From positions 1-64,000 of the forward strand of contig JBJEPW010000039.1 in assembly GCA_051881435.1 (NCBI GenBank): a DNA stretch of 64,000 nt. Direction: 5' to 3'. Position 1 is the first letter of the stretch. Each line of letters opens with the position of its first letter. Below are positions 34,353 through 42,821 of the stretch, piece after piece. The notes below the pieces were generated by a model. The model saw only the letters and a list, made by a program, of their open reading frames with translations. It had not been told where the DNA came from and ran no database searches. The stretch is from Fimenecus sp051881435 (lineage in GTDB: Bacteria > Bacillota > Clostridia > Oscillospirales > Acutalibacteraceae). The translations under genes and the position numbers were made by a program.

Positions 34353-34368
34353 TGTGTGGTGGACTAAG

Positions 34369-35553
34369 GTGGCGCAAGAAAAGAAAAAAGTGAAAAAAAC
34401 AAAGCAGGGAAAAGCGTCAATCAGCCTTAAAACGGCAAATCGTTTAAAACTTGCGGCAATAATTCTTGTTGTACTTATTTTGGTGTTTATTGCGGCGGCT
34501 CAGTTCGGCGGCGTAACCTTTTCAACCATCGGCGATTATATTGCGTCTGCAATTGCGGGCTTAGGCTCAGGCGACGGCTATCCGTACAGCGTAAACGGCG
34601 TAAGCATTAACGACGCTTCAATAACAAACTCCGATTTGGTACTTATGTCCGACGATTATGTTAAGGTGCTTAATTCCACCGCCAAGGAAATTTCGGCGCT
34701 TTCCCATAATTATGACCACCCCGTTATGGCGAGTAACAGCGGTCGAATTCTCCTTTACGACGCGGGCGGCAAAAAATTCCGTGTTCAGTCAAAAACACGA
34801 GTCTTATACGAGAGAGAAACAACACACATTATTCTTACGGGAGCATTGGGGAAAGATGGCTCCGTTGCCGTTGCAACAAGAACGGACGGCGCAGAAAGTA
34901 TGCTTACCGTAATTGATAAGAACAAAAAAGAAGTGTTTGCATGGAAATGCTCAAAGGAGCACATTGTTTCCTGTGATGTTTCGGATAACGGAAAAAGCTT
35001 TGTGGTGGCCGTATTAGGCGTTCAAAACGGCTCTGTGTATTCAAAGGTATATTTGTTCAATAAAAAGAGCGCATCTCCGGTTTCAACTTTTGAATATAAC
35101 GACAGTGCCGTATCCACGGTTCAGTTTTTGTCTAATGAAACAGTTATGGTAATGGGCAATAATGTTTGCGAGGTAATAAACAACGGCACCGCGCAAAAAA
35201 TTGATGTAACGGTCAATACACCGTCAAAGCTTTATATTTCGGACAACAATACAGCTATACTTGTGCTTTCAAAGTATTCAAGCACAACGCAGAAAATAAT
35301 AAAGGTCTATAACAAGTCGGGAACAGAACTGTTTACCAAGGAAATTGACGGACTTGTAAAATCCGTTTCAACCGACGGTAAGTATATAGCGGTTCTGACC
35401 GACAGCAGTGTTCAGATATATAATACGAAAGGGGAGATGACAGGATTTTCCAATGTGAATACCGATGCTGAAAAGGTGTTGGTATCAGGCAGAAATACAT
35501 ATGTATATTCATCTGATAAAATTGATAAATATTCTTCGGTAGAGAAAAAATAA
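34369..35553 (+). CDS. DUF5711-like membrane-anchored beta-propeller protein
   Basis: A protein of about 394 residues with a lysine-rich cytosolic N-terminus, one transmembrane helix (about 30-50) and a large extracytoplasmic domain of repeated four-stranded elements (for example SNSGRILLYDAGGKKFRV, SDNGKSFVVAVLG and STDGKYIAVLTDSS), typical of a beta-propeller. It fits the DUF5711 family of clostridial proteins, function unknown. GTG codons at 34354 and 34369 are both possible; I prefer 34369, which has GGTGGA 5 bases upstream. It lies between truA and cvpA in the same run, so it is likely a housekeeping envelope protein. Confidence 0.75.
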   Translation: MAQEKKKVKKTKQGKASISLKTANRLKLAAIILVVLILVFIAAAQFGGVTFSTIGDYIASAIAGLGSGDGYPYSVNGVSINDASITNSDLVLMSDDYVKVLNSTAKEISALSHNYDHPVMASNSGRILLYDAGGKKFRVQSKTRVLYERETTHIILTGALGKDGSVAVATRTDGAESMLTVIDKNKKEVFAWKCSKEHIVSCDVSDNGKSFVVAVLGVQNGSVYSKVYLFNKKSASPVSTFEYNDSAVSTVQFLSNETVMVMGNNVCEVINNGTAQKIDVTVNTPSKLYISDNNTAILVLSKYSSTTQKIIKVYNKSGTELFTKEIDGLVKSVSTDGKYIAVLTDSSVQIYNTKGEMTGFSNVNTDAEKVLVSGRNTYVYSSDKIDKYSSVEKK

Positions 35554-35569
35554 TCTTTGGGGGTAATTT

Positions 35570-36271
35570 ATGTTTATAATACTTGATATTGTGCTTGTCG
35601 CAATTTTCGCCTTAATGGTGTTTCTTGCAGTAAAAAAAGGCTTTTTAAAATCGCTTTTAGATTTTATAGCAGTAATTTTGGCTTTCGTTTTGGCTTTTTC
35701 AATAAGTTCGCCTGTTGCAGAGCTTTTGTACGATTCTGTAGTTGAGGATATAATCATTTCGTCTGTTGAAGCACAGATAGACGAGGATAATTTTGATGCT
35801 TCAATTGCGGCGGAAGAGGTTAAAACCGCACTGAAAGAGCTTCCCGAATCGTTAGTTTCTCTTGCGTCCGCAGTGGGCGTTGACTTTGATGAGATTATCG
35901 ACGATGTGGATTTTGACAAGGTCAATCCAAGCGATTCGGTAAATAAACTTGTGCGAAAAATCGCTGAGCCGATTGCAATAAAGATACTTACAGCAGTGTC
36001 CTTCTTGCTGTTGGCAGTAATATTCCTGATACTGTTCAAGGTGCTTGCATTGCTTATTTCAAAGATTGCAAAGCTGCCGCTTATCGGTGGGGCCGATAAG
36101 ATTTTAGGCGGAATTCTCGGTGGTCTGAAAGGAATTTTGGTATTAGGATTTATCTGTACGCTTATTTACGGATTTTTCTCATCGGGGGACAGTGAATTTT
36201 CCGAAATGGTCAATGATTCTATAATTATAGGGCTGTTTGAAGATTTCACATCACCGTTCAGATTCAATTAA
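35570..36271 (+). CDS. CvpA-family membrane protein
   Basis: A 233-residue protein with four predicted membrane segments (about 3-20, 25-47, 140-165, 182-203) and an acidic soluble loop between residues 50 and 125. The pattern AIFALMVFLAVKKGFLKSLLDF and GGILGGLKGILVLG matches the CvpA family (colicin V production in E. coli; function in Firmicutes unclear). GGGGG lies before the ATG. It is directly before pgsA. Confidence 0.85.
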   Translation: MFIILDIVLVAIFALMVFLAVKKGFLKSLLDFIAVILAFVLAFSISSPVAELLYDSVVEDIIISSVEAQIDEDNFDASIAAEEVKTALKELPESLVSLASAVGVDFDEIIDDVDFDKVNPSDSVNKLVRKIAEPIAIKILTAVSFLLLAVIFLILFKVLALLISKIAKLPLIGGADKILGGILGGLKGILVLGFICTLIYGFFSSGDSEFSEMVNDSIIIGLFEDFTSPFRFN

Positions 36272-36283
36272 GGAGTGGTTATA

Positions 36284-36967
36284 ATGAGTGAGGAAAGAAA
36301 GACTATGAGTGAGAATATTAAAGACCTTTTTAAAGGCTGTCTCACAATACCGAATTTGCTTTCGGTAATAAGAATTTTGTTAATTCCCGTTTTTGCCGTT
36401 TTGTTTTATAATAATCAGATTGGCTGGGCGGTGCTGGTGATTTTCCTTTCGGGACTATCCGATTTCTTTGACGGTAAAATTGCCCGCAAATTCAATCAGG
36501 TAAGTGCATTGGGCAAAATGCTTGACCCAATTGCCGATAAACTTACAATTTTTGCAATCGCTATTGTGCTCTTCTTAAAATTTAAGTCGGCAGAAAGCGA
36601 GGCAATGCAGGCGTTTGCATGGGTTTTCCTGCTCTTTATCGCAAAGGATTTAATTATGATTTTGGGCGGAGCGCTCCTTATTGCTCTCGGCACCCGTCCC
36701 GTTGCGGCGGAGTTTTACGGTAAGGCGGCAACCTTTGCTTTTTACGCAGTTATGGTTATAATTATAGGCTTCGGACCTGAGGTGGGCGCAATCAGCGCGG
36801 TTTACCCGAATTTCACCTTGCCTGAAACAGTAATGTTCGTGCTGGTGGTAATTGCCGTTGTACTTACTTTTGTTGCTTTCTTCAGCTATCTTCCCGGAGC
36901 ATTGAAGCAAATTAAAGAAAATTCCGGAAAAAATAAAGCTACTTCGGAACAGAAAGAGGATAAATAA
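36284..36967 (+). CDS. pgsA: CDP-diacylglycerol-glycerol-3-phosphate phosphatidyltransferase
   Basis: A 227-residue integral membrane enzyme that makes phosphatidylglycerol phosphate. The CDP-alcohol phosphotransferase signature D-G-x2-A-R-x8-G-x3-D-x3-D is seen as FFDGKIARKFNQVSALGKML followed by DPIADK. About five helices follow. ATG 36284 is the start because AAGGAG (36270-36275) lies 8 bases upstream; a GTG at 36275 is within that site. The stop overlaps the next start (TAATG). Confidence 0.93.
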   Translation: MSEERKTMSENIKDLFKGCLTIPNLLSVIRILLIPVFAVLFYNNQIGWAVLVIFLSGLSDFFDGKIARKFNQVSALGKMLDPIADKLTIFAIAIVLFLKFKSAESEAMQAFAWVFLLFIAKDLIMILGGALLIALGTRPVAAEFYGKAATFAFYAVMVIIIGFGPEVGAISAVYPNFTLPETVMFVLVVIAVVLTFVAFFSYLPGALKQIKENSGKNKATSEQKEDK

Positions 36968-39279
36968 TGAACGAAAAAATGCTTTGCAGCAGATGCAAAA
37001 AAAATCCTGCTGTATTTTTCATCTCCAAGGTTGACGGAGATAAAACAACCAGTGAGGGGTTGTGCATAAAATGCGCTATGGAGCTGAATATCGGCCCTGT
37101 AAAGCAGATTATGGAGAATATGGGGATAACTGAGGACGATATGGACGATTTTTCTGCACAGTTGGAGCAGATGATGGAGGGAATGGGTGAAGACTTTGAA
37201 TTCGGCGGTGCCTCAACCTTTCCTTTTATGCAGGGAATTATGCCCATGATGCCCAATAGCGCATCGTCAGGTGAAGCGCCTGATAAGGCAAAGCAGGACG
37301 GAAAAAAAGACAAAAAGAAAAAACAGGGTACTAAAAACGATAAAAGAAAATTTTTGTCTCTTTATTGTACCGACCTTACGGCGAAAGCCAGAGATAATAA
37401 GCTTGACAGAATTATAGGCAGAGATATTGAGATTGCCCGTGCAATCCAAATTCTTTGCCGCAGAACAAAGAACAATCCCTGCCTTATCGGTGAGCCCGGC
37501 GTTGGTAAAACCGCCATTGCCGAGGGGTTGGCGCAGCGTATTGCCGAGGGTAGAGTGCCCGCAAAGCTTGCGGATAAAGAAATCCACCTTCTCGACCTTA
37601 CTGCCCTTGTTGCAGGAACACAGTTCCGCGGTCAGTTTGAAAGCCGTATTAAGGGACTTGTTGACGAGGTTAAAAATGAGGGCAATATAATACTGTTTAT
37701 CGACGAGGTGCATAACCTTGTGGGCACAGGTGATGCCGAGGGCTCAATGAATGCCGCCAATATCTTAAAGCCTGCACTTTCCCGTGGGGAAATTCAGGTT
37801 ATCGGCGCAACAACCTTTAATGAGTACCGCAAGCATATTGAAAAGGACGCCGCTTTGGAACGCCGTTTCCAGCCCGTAAAGGTTGAGGAACCGTCAATTG
37901 ACGATACCTACAAAATGCTTTTGGGAATAAAGAGTTATTACGAAACCTTCCACCGTGTAAAAATAAGCGATAACCTTGTGTATAAGGCTGTAACTCTTTC
38001 AGAGCGTTATATAACCGACCGTTTTCTCCCCGATAAGGCAATAGATTTGCTTGATGAGGCTTGCACCTGTGCAAATCTCCGTAATAAGGCAATCAGCGAA
38101 AACGAGCTTAACGAAAAGAAAATTTTTGATTTGAAAAAACAGCTTGAAGCGCTGGAAGATGAGTTGGCAAATGCGGACAAGGACGCAGATTTGGAGCCGA
38201 TTTACGAGCAGATTTCAGTTGCTAAAAGCGAGCTTGCCGCCTGCGAGAGCAGGGCAGAGGAGTTTTCTGAAAAAGCCAAGGATAACGGCGTTACGGAAGA
38301 CGATTTGGCGCGTGTTATAAACCTTTGGACAGGTATTCCAGCAACAAAGGTTGTTGAGGGCGATGTTAACAGACTTAAAGGCCTGGAAGACAGACTTATG
38401 CAAAAGGTAATCGGTCAGGACGAGGCTGTAAAGCTTGTTGCAAATGCAATTAAAAGAAGCCGTATTCAGTTAACGCTCCAAAAACGCCCCGCATCCTTTA
38501 TTTTCGTAGGACCCACAGGCGTTGGTAAAACCGAGCTTGTAAAACAGCTTTCCACAGAGCTTTTTGATACTCCCGAAACACTCATAAGACTTGATATGTC
38601 CGAGTTTATGGAGAAACACAGCGTTTCACGCCTTATCGGTTCTCCTCCCGGATATGTGGGCTATGACGATGCAGGTCAGCTTACAGAAAAGGTCCGCAGA
38701 AAGCCCTATTCCATCATACTTTTTGATGAGATAGAAAAAGCTCACCCCGATGTTATGAATATCCTTTTGCAGATACTTGACGAGGGCAAAACAAATGATG
38801 CCCACGGCAGAACGGTGAACTTTGCAAATACGGTTATAATAATGACCTCAAATGCAGGCAGTCATATGTCGGAAAGCTCATTGGGCTTCGGAAAATCCGA
38901 AAAGGATATTTCAAAGGAAAAGGTGCTTAAAGCGCTTAACGATTTCCTCCGTCCCGAGTTTATCGGCAGAGTTGATGAAATTGTTGTGTTTAATCCCTTG
39001 GGCGAAAAGGAATATGAAAAAATCGCAGTCCTTATGCTTGACGAGATTAAAACAGTCCTTAAAGATAAAGGAATTGAGCTTTCCTATGACGAAAGCATAC
39101 CGTCTGTAATTGTTTCAAAAATGGACGGCAATGTAAGAGGCGCAAGAGATTTGCGCAATGTTATCCGCCGTAATATCGAGGATAAAATCTCAACTCTGAT
39201 GATAGATAATCTGGGTACACCAATGAATAAAATCATCGTTTCCTCAACCGACAACAACATAGATGTGTCTTTTGAGTAA
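36967..39279 (+). CDS. clpE: ClpE-type AAA+ unfoldase with N-terminal zinc finger
   Basis: A 770-residue Clp/Hsp100 ATPase that unfolds proteins for ClpP. In place of the Clp-N repeats it has an N-terminal CxxC-CxxC zinc finger (C7, C10, C33, C36), as in ClpE and McsA, then an acidic/methionine-rich linker and a lysine-rich stretch (about 100-125). Two AAA+ modules follow: Walker A GEPGVGKT (near 175) and GPTGVGKT (near 516), with arginine-finger and sensor motifs. A short coiled middle region lies at about 375-440. A LGFG loop after TSNAG sits where ClpC has its ClpP-docking tripeptide. It ends the long run starting at ruvC; no terminator is obvious, only repeats. Confidence 0.88.
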   Translation: MNEKMLCSRCKKNPAVFFISKVDGDKTTSEGLCIKCAMELNIGPVKQIMENMGITEDDMDDFSAQLEQMMEGMGEDFEFGGASTFPFMQGIMPMMPNSASSGEAPDKAKQDGKKDKKKKQGTKNDKRKFLSLYCTDLTAKARDNKLDRIIGRDIEIARAIQILCRRTKNNPCLIGEPGVGKTAIAEGLAQRIAEGRVPAKLADKEIHLLDLTALVAGTQFRGQFESRIKGLVDEVKNEGNIILFIDEVHNLVGTGDAEGSMNAANILKPALSRGEIQVIGATTFNEYRKHIEKDAALERRFQPVKVEEPSIDDTYKMLLGIKSYYETFHRVKISDNLVYKAVTLSERYITDRFLPDKAIDLLDEACTCANLRNKAISENELNEKKIFDLKKQLEALEDELANADKDADLEPIYEQISVAKSELAACESRAEEFSEKAKDNGVTEDDLARVINLWTGIPATKVVEGDVNRLKGLEDRLMQKVIGQDEAVKLVANAIKRSRIQLTLQKRPASFIFVGPTGVGKTELVKQLSTELFDTPETLIRLDMSEFMEKHSVSRLIGSPPGYVGYDDAGQLTEKVRRKPYSIILFDEIEKAHPDVMNILLQILDEGKTNDAHGRTVNFANTVIIMTSNAGSHMSESSLGFGKSEKDISKEKVLKALNDFLRPEFIGRVDEIVVFNPLGEKEYEKIAVLMLDEIKTVLKDKGIELSYDESIPSVIVSKMDGNVRGARDLRNVIRRNIEDKISTLMIDNLGTPMNKIIVSSTDNNIDVSFE

Positions 39280-39299
39280 TACCGTAACAAAATCTATTT

Positions 39300-39405
39300 G
39301 TAGGGGACGATGAGTCTCACTGCGGTTCGGTCACGGCTCGGCTCTGACAATCCACCGGATTGTCATTCACTACCTCGCCGCCGCTTCGCTACCCACATCG
39401 TCCCG
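39300..39405 (+). repeat. 106-bp repeat element, copy 1
   Basis: Almost identical, in direct orientation, to 40093-40198. It begins GTAGGGGACGATG and ends CATCGTCCCG, i.e. with inverted ends, and contains an inner 9-bp hairpin TGACAATCC/GGATTGTCA. Confidence 0.85.
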
Positions 39406-39434
39406 CAAAATCACAAAAAATTCAAGGAAAACTT

Positions 39435-39468
39435 GTAGGGGCGGGTCTCCGCGCCCGCCCGCAAAAGC
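39435..39468 (+). repeat. GTAGGGG...CCCGCAAAA module
   Basis: A 34-bp module with GTAGGGG head, a GGCGGG/CCCGCC inner palindrome and a CCCGCAAAAGC tail, related to those at 11403 and 39882. Confidence 0.7.
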
Positions 39469-39522
39469 AAAAAGAAAGATAGAGAACTGTCCCACTGTCT
39501 TTGACCAAAAAATGGAGTAAAT

Positions 39523-39885
39523 ATGTCCAATATTTCTTTGAACATCCAGCGAATTAAGCGTGACAAAGCAACAAATATTCAAGATTTATTTCACGAACTT
39601 AATATAGAGATTTCAGCATCTATTGATGAAGACTATAATTTGTATTTGCTCGGATTAAACGCTGATAGACTTTGCACATTGCATATACAAATTGAACAAG
39701 AACAATTAGATAGGCTTTATAATGTGCTTATCAACATGGAAGAGGATGCTTATTCAGAAGGTGCAACCAAACAGCAACAACAAATATATGAAAAATATGC
39801 TTGCCTACAAACACTAATTGAAAACTATTACCAAGGTTTATTTTCTTTGGATAACACAGGTGACGGTCCTCTGTTTGACGAGTAG
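39523..39885 (+). CDS. Small orphan gene inside a repeat cluster
   Basis: A 120-residue soluble, mostly helical and acidic protein, rich in Gln and Glu, of no recognised family. It has a GGAG site 8 bases before the ATG and lower GC content than the flanking genes. Its stop codon TAG is the second to fourth bases of a GTAGGGGCGATTC repeat module that starts at 39882, so the original 3' end was probably replaced by insertion of the repeat. Direct 106-bp repeats on both sides (39300-39405 and 40093-40198) could allow loss of the gene by recombination. It may be a recent acquisition or a decaying gene. Confidence 0.6.
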   Translation: MSNISLNIQRIKRDKATNIQDLFHELNIEISASIDEDYNLYLLGLNADRLCTLHIQIEQEQLDRLYNVLINMEEDAYSEGATKQQQQIYEKYACLQTLIENYYQGLFSLDNTGDGPLFDE

Positions 39886-40063
39886 GGGCGATTCACGAAT
39901 CGCCTGAAAAAATCCCGCAAAATCCGCACAACCGTGTAGGGCGGGGGCTTGCTCCCGCCGCAAGTTACACCAAAACACATCGCGGCATCGTAGGTGCTGG
40001 CGACCTCGACAGCCCGAAAAAATCTCGTAAAATTAACGGTGCGCCGCGGTCGTCGCACCCTAC
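39882..40063. repeat. Run of short palindromic repeat modules
   Basis: At least four modules lie here: 39882 to about 39924 (GTAGGGGCGATTCACG type with a CCCGCAAAATCC tail), 39936-39962 (GTAGGGCGGGGGCTTG type), 39990-40034 (GTAGGTGCTGGCGACC type) and 40039-40063 in inverted orientation ending CACCCTAC. No gene is seen in 39886-40338 apart from these repeats. Confidence 0.7.
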
Positions 40064-40092
40064 AATCAAATCCATAAAATTTGATGCAACCC

Positions 40093-40198
40093 GTAGGGTA
40101 CGATGAGTCTCACTGCGGTTCGGTCACGGCTCGGCTCTGACAATCCACCGGATTGTCATTCACTACCTCGCCGCCGCTTCGCTACCCACATCGTCCCG
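40093..40198 (+). repeat. 106-bp repeat element, copy 2
   Basis: Direct copy of 39300-39405, identical from ACGATGAG through CATCGTCCCG and differing only near the GTAGGG head. The pair encloses the small orphan gene. Confidence 0.85.
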
Positions 40199-40338
40199 TA
40201 GAAACAAAGGGAAACACAACAAACCGTCTTCCTTTCATTCCCTGTTTTTCTTGTCACCATATTTATATTTAATAAAAGACGAAAAAGAGGTTGACAAAGA
40301 ACACCCTTTATGTTAAAATAATCACCGTCCTTTGAAAT

Positions 40339-40412
40339 GCGGGTGTAGTTCAATGGTAGAATCCCAGCCTTCCAAGCTGGTCGTGTGGGTTCGATTCCCA
40401 TCACCCGCTCCA
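40339..40412 (+). tRNA. tRNA-Gly (TCC)
   Basis: A full cloverleaf with acceptor GCGGGTG/CACCCGC, anticodon loop CTTCCAA (anticodon TCC), a GGTTCGATTCC T arm and an encoded CCA end. First of a four-tRNA cluster. Confidence 0.97.
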
Positions 40413-40419
40413 TTTTTAT

Positions 40420-40496
40420 GCGCTGATAGCTCAGTTGGATAGAGCATCTGCCTTCTAAGCAGAGGGTCGGGGGTTCGAATCCCTTTCAGCGTGCCA
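40420..40496 (+). tRNA. tRNA-Arg (TCT)
   Basis: Acceptor GCGCTGA/TCAGCGT, anticodon loop CTTCTAA (anticodon TCT), T arm GGTTCGAATCC and encoded CCA. It starts 8 bases after tRNA-Gly, so they are in one transcript. Confidence 0.96.
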
Positions 40497-40547
40497 TTTC
40501 AGCGCAGAGAGACAAAGCAAGAGCTTTCTTTGTGCGCTGATTTATAC

Positions 40548-40625
40548 GGTGGGTATAGCTTAGTTGGTTAAAGCGCCAGTTTGTGGCACTGGAGACCGTC
40601 GGTTCGAATCCGACTATCCACCCCA
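40548..40625 (+). tRNA. tRNA-His (GTG)
   Basis: Acceptor GTGGGTA/TATCCAC with the extra G-1 facing C73, as expected for tRNA-His, anticodon loop TTGTGGC (anticodon GTG) and encoded CCA. A stem AGCGCA/TGCGCT between this and tRNA-Arg may guide processing. Confidence 0.96.
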
Positions 40626-40635
40626 CTAAAAAAAT

Positions 40636-40663
40636 CTCCGCCTGTTTTCTTTGGCGGAGTTTT
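40636..40663 (+). terminator. Hairpin after tRNA-His
   Basis: CTCCGCC (40636-40642) pairs with GGCGGAG (40653-40659), followed by four T. It may terminate or attenuate before tRNA-Gln. Confidence 0.7.
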
Positions 40664-40679
40664 ATCTATAAAAGAATAT

Positions 40680-40754
40680 TGGGGAGTCGTCAAGCGGTAA
40701 GACACAGCACTTTGACTGCTGCATGCGTGAGTTCGAATCTCGCCTCCCCAGCCA
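40680..40754 (+). tRNA. tRNA-Gln (TTG)
   Basis: Acceptor TGGGGAG/CTCCCCA (5' T as usual for tRNA-Gln), anticodon loop CTTTGAC (anticodon TTG), T arm AGTTCGAATCT and encoded CCA. Its U34 would be a substrate of MnmA. Confidence 0.96.
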
Positions 40755-40792
40755 ACGAAAATCCGTTCTCTTTGAGGGCGGATTTTTCGTTG
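40754..40792 (+). terminator. tRNA cluster terminator
   Basis: AACGAAAATCCG and CGGATTTTTCGTT form a long stem just after the tRNA-Gln CCA, with T inside and after the right arm. Confidence 0.75.
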
Positions 40793-40796
40793 TATT

Positions 40797-40890
40797 ATTC
40801 ATTTTTCATTATTAAATACTCATTATTCATTAAATTGGCTTTTCGTAATGAATAATGAAGCTGCTTCGCTGATGAATAATGAATAATCTA
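40797..40890. repeat. AT-rich inverted repeat element
   Basis: CATTATTCATTA (40821-40832) and TAATGAATAATG (40846-40857) form a 12-bp inverted repeat, followed by further GAATAAT copies around an AGCTGCTTCGCT hairpin. It looks like a small MITE-like element; no gene is present. Confidence 0.6.
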
Positions 40891-40904
40891 TTATGCAACT
40901 TTTA

Positions 40905-40933
40905 TTGTTTTAAATAACTTTTTATGCTACAAT
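40905..40933 (+). promoter_or_regulatory. Promoter of the propeller-like gene
   Basis: TTGTTT (40905-40910) and TACAAT (40928-40933) have 17-bp spacing, 24 bp before the start. Confidence 0.6.
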
Positions 40934-40956
40934 TGGTTACATAAGGGAGTAGTGAT

Positions 40957-41637
40957 ATGAAAAAATTTTGGGCATATATTTCAAACGGAAAATTTTTTGT
41001 AGGAACAACAGGACAAACGGTTTATTTATTTGACGAAAACGGCAACGAAATCAATAGATTTAAAGATATTAAATATGGTTATAACGCTATGTTTTCTCCT
41101 GACGGAAAATTATTTGTTGTTAAATCTACAGAGGGAAGATTAGCAGTTTATTCGTTGGAAACCTTTTCTTTAATTAAGAAATTTCGATTTTCAAAAGTTG
41201 ACAGTTCTCAGGATGATGGCTTTTGTTTTTCGGAAGACGGTAAATATTTTATAAATGTTGAGCGTCAAGGCGATGCATTACATTCTGCAATTTCTGTATA
41301 TAAAACAGATGATTTTTCAAGAGTTTCACAGTGGCTTTTTGAAGAAAATGGAATGATTAGATACATTGAGTTTGATGATACCGCAGAAGAATATTATGCT
41401 TTTGGGGTTAACCGTGGTGATCAGCTTCACGGATTTGTTGCAAAATATAAAGATAATATGATTGTCGATAAGGTCAAAATTACGAAAAATGAATATGATT
41501 TCTATACTTCATATATGAGTCTGAAAATGATGGGATTTACTGAAAAGGCATATGAATGGTCATATATTGATTGTGGGCTTGAACAACTTAAGAGTATGAA
41601 TCATTCTCTTGCCAAGTTATATAACAGCAAAAAATAA
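40957..41637 (+). CDS. Beta-propeller-like (WD40-like) cytosolic protein
   Basis: A 226-residue protein without signal peptide. It has repeated strand patterns such as GKFFVGTTGQTVYLFDENG, MFSPDGKLFVVKSTEG and CFSEDGKYFINVERQG, typical of WD40/YVTN-like propeller blades, though only about four blades fit. The C-terminal 60 residues look helical. No specific function can be assigned. It has GGGAG before the ATG, its own promoter and low GC content, in an accessory region after the tRNA cluster, a common insertion site for acquired genes. Confidence 0.65.
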   Translation: MKKFWAYISNGKFFVGTTGQTVYLFDENGNEINRFKDIKYGYNAMFSPDGKLFVVKSTEGRLAVYSLETFSLIKKFRFSKVDSSQDDGFCFSEDGKYFINVERQGDALHSAISVYKTDDFSRVSQWLFEENGMIRYIEFDDTAEEYYAFGVNRGDQLHGFVAKYKDNMIVDKVKITKNEYDFYTSYMSLKMMGFTEKAYEWSYIDCGLEQLKSMNHSLAKLYNSKK

Positions 41638-41807
41638 GAAAGTTTTTTATAATTTGCATATTCAAAGATTGATGAAAACACAGGGAAAAAACTTATTATG
41701 ACTTGAAAAAACGGGTAAACTATGCCGTTTTCAGCATATCATTCACCGCTGATAATTTTCTGCATAGTATGTTCATAGCAATACTGCAAAATATACGGAG
41801 GGAAGAT

Positions 41808-42704
41808 ATGAATACTGAAAATTATGTAACACAGTCCCTTGAACTGCATTTGTTCTTTGGACGGATTATGAAGGAACATTCCTTGTTTTTAAAGGCGGGC
41901 TTTACCCCTGCCAATGCCTTTTTCGCAAATAAGGCGGAGTGCCTGAAGAACGATTTTGATAAATTGCTCTGTCAGGCGGTGACTCTTGCCAACGGCTGTG
42001 TAAGTTCCGAGGTTTTGGAGTCAGGTGAGGTCGTAACAAGATTTACGGCTTTAGCCGAAAAACAGACGGAATGTTTTACAGGTATACCCATAAATAAAGA
42101 GTTAACTCAAAGAGAACTTGCCCTTACAAGCGGATGCAGGGAGTGCAAAAACTGTTCGGGTAAATACCGTCAGGTATGTGCTTTGAACAGAACGGCACTA
42201 AGACTCCTGGACGAGATTATCGCCTTTAAAGAAAGCGTTTTGAAAAATGTACTGTGCTGTCAGATGTTTACAATGAACTATCCGTTGCTTATAGAGCATA
42301 TCATAAGAGAGGCAAAGCTTTACCGCAGATATGTGAGAATACTCGAAAGGGACGGGGAGCTTACGCCCCAGTCCATGAAAGATACCGAGTGCTTCTGGAA
42401 CCGCATTATGATGGAGCACGCTCAGTTCATAAGGGGACTTTTAGACCCAACGGAAACCGAGCTTTTCAATTCTGCCGACGAATTTGCAAATGAGTACGGC
42501 GAATTGCTGAAAAACTGCAATAGCGCCCATACAAAAACAATGACCGAGGCGTCATTGGCGGAAACCGTCAAGTTCAGAGATTTCAAGGCAGCAGGTGCAG
42601 AGGGCATTGAGCAATGCAAAATCCGCTCTGTAATATTGCCCTTGCTTGCCGACCATGTACTTCGTGAGGCAAACCATTATATAAGACTTCTTGAAAGCTG
42701 TTAA
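41808..42704 (+). CDS. DUF2935 protein (duplicated four-helix bundle)
   Basis: A 298-residue all-helical protein of the DUF2935 family, common in spore-forming Firmicutes and of unknown function. Two related halves are visible, each with an E-H-x-x-F motif (KEHSLFLKAGF near 23 and MEHAQFIRGLLD near 200) and a later H/E helix (EHIIREAKLYRRY and DHVLREANHYIRLL), suggesting a metal-binding bundle in each half. A four-cysteine knuckle CRECKNCSGKYRQVC lies between them. The ATG at 41808 follows GGAGGG; an earlier in-frame ATG at 41703 adds 35 poorly conserved-looking residues and is rejected. A terminator follows. Confidence 0.85.
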   Translation: MNTENYVTQSLELHLFFGRIMKEHSLFLKAGFTPANAFFANKAECLKNDFDKLLCQAVTLANGCVSSEVLESGEVVTRFTALAEKQTECFTGIPINKELTQRELALTSGCRECKNCSGKYRQVCALNRTALRLLDEIIAFKESVLKNVLCCQMFTMNYPLLIEHIIREAKLYRRYVRILERDGELTPQSMKDTECFWNRIMMEHAQFIRGLLDPTETELFNSADEFANEYGELLKNCNSAHTKTMTEASLAETVKFRDFKAAGAEGIEQCKIRSVILPLLADHVLREANHYIRLLESC

Positions 42705-42715
42705 AACGGAATATT

Positions 42716-42747
42716 AAAAAAGCTGATGCATCTGCATCGGCTTTTTT
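42716..42747 (+). terminator. Terminator after the DUF2935 gene
   Basis: A near-perfect stem AAAAAAGCTGATGCA/TGCATCGGCTTTTTT with a 2-base loop; the T-rich arm gives the U-tract. Confidence 0.85.
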
Positions 42748-42821
42748 CGTTTGTATCTGCGAATTTGCAATTGATTTTCTCTTTTAGGTTTGATATTATA
42801 ATACTGAAATAAGGTGATTTT

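Noticed and set aside
40156..40413. Minus-strand 85-codon frame across tRNA-Gly
   Set aside because: A frame antisense to a clear tRNA, starting MERVMGIEPTRP, a well-known spurious product of tRNA regions.
40583..40855. Plus-strand 90-codon frame across tRNA-Gln
   Set aside because: It covers the tRNA-His end, the whole tRNA-Gln and a terminator hairpin; no valid start signal.
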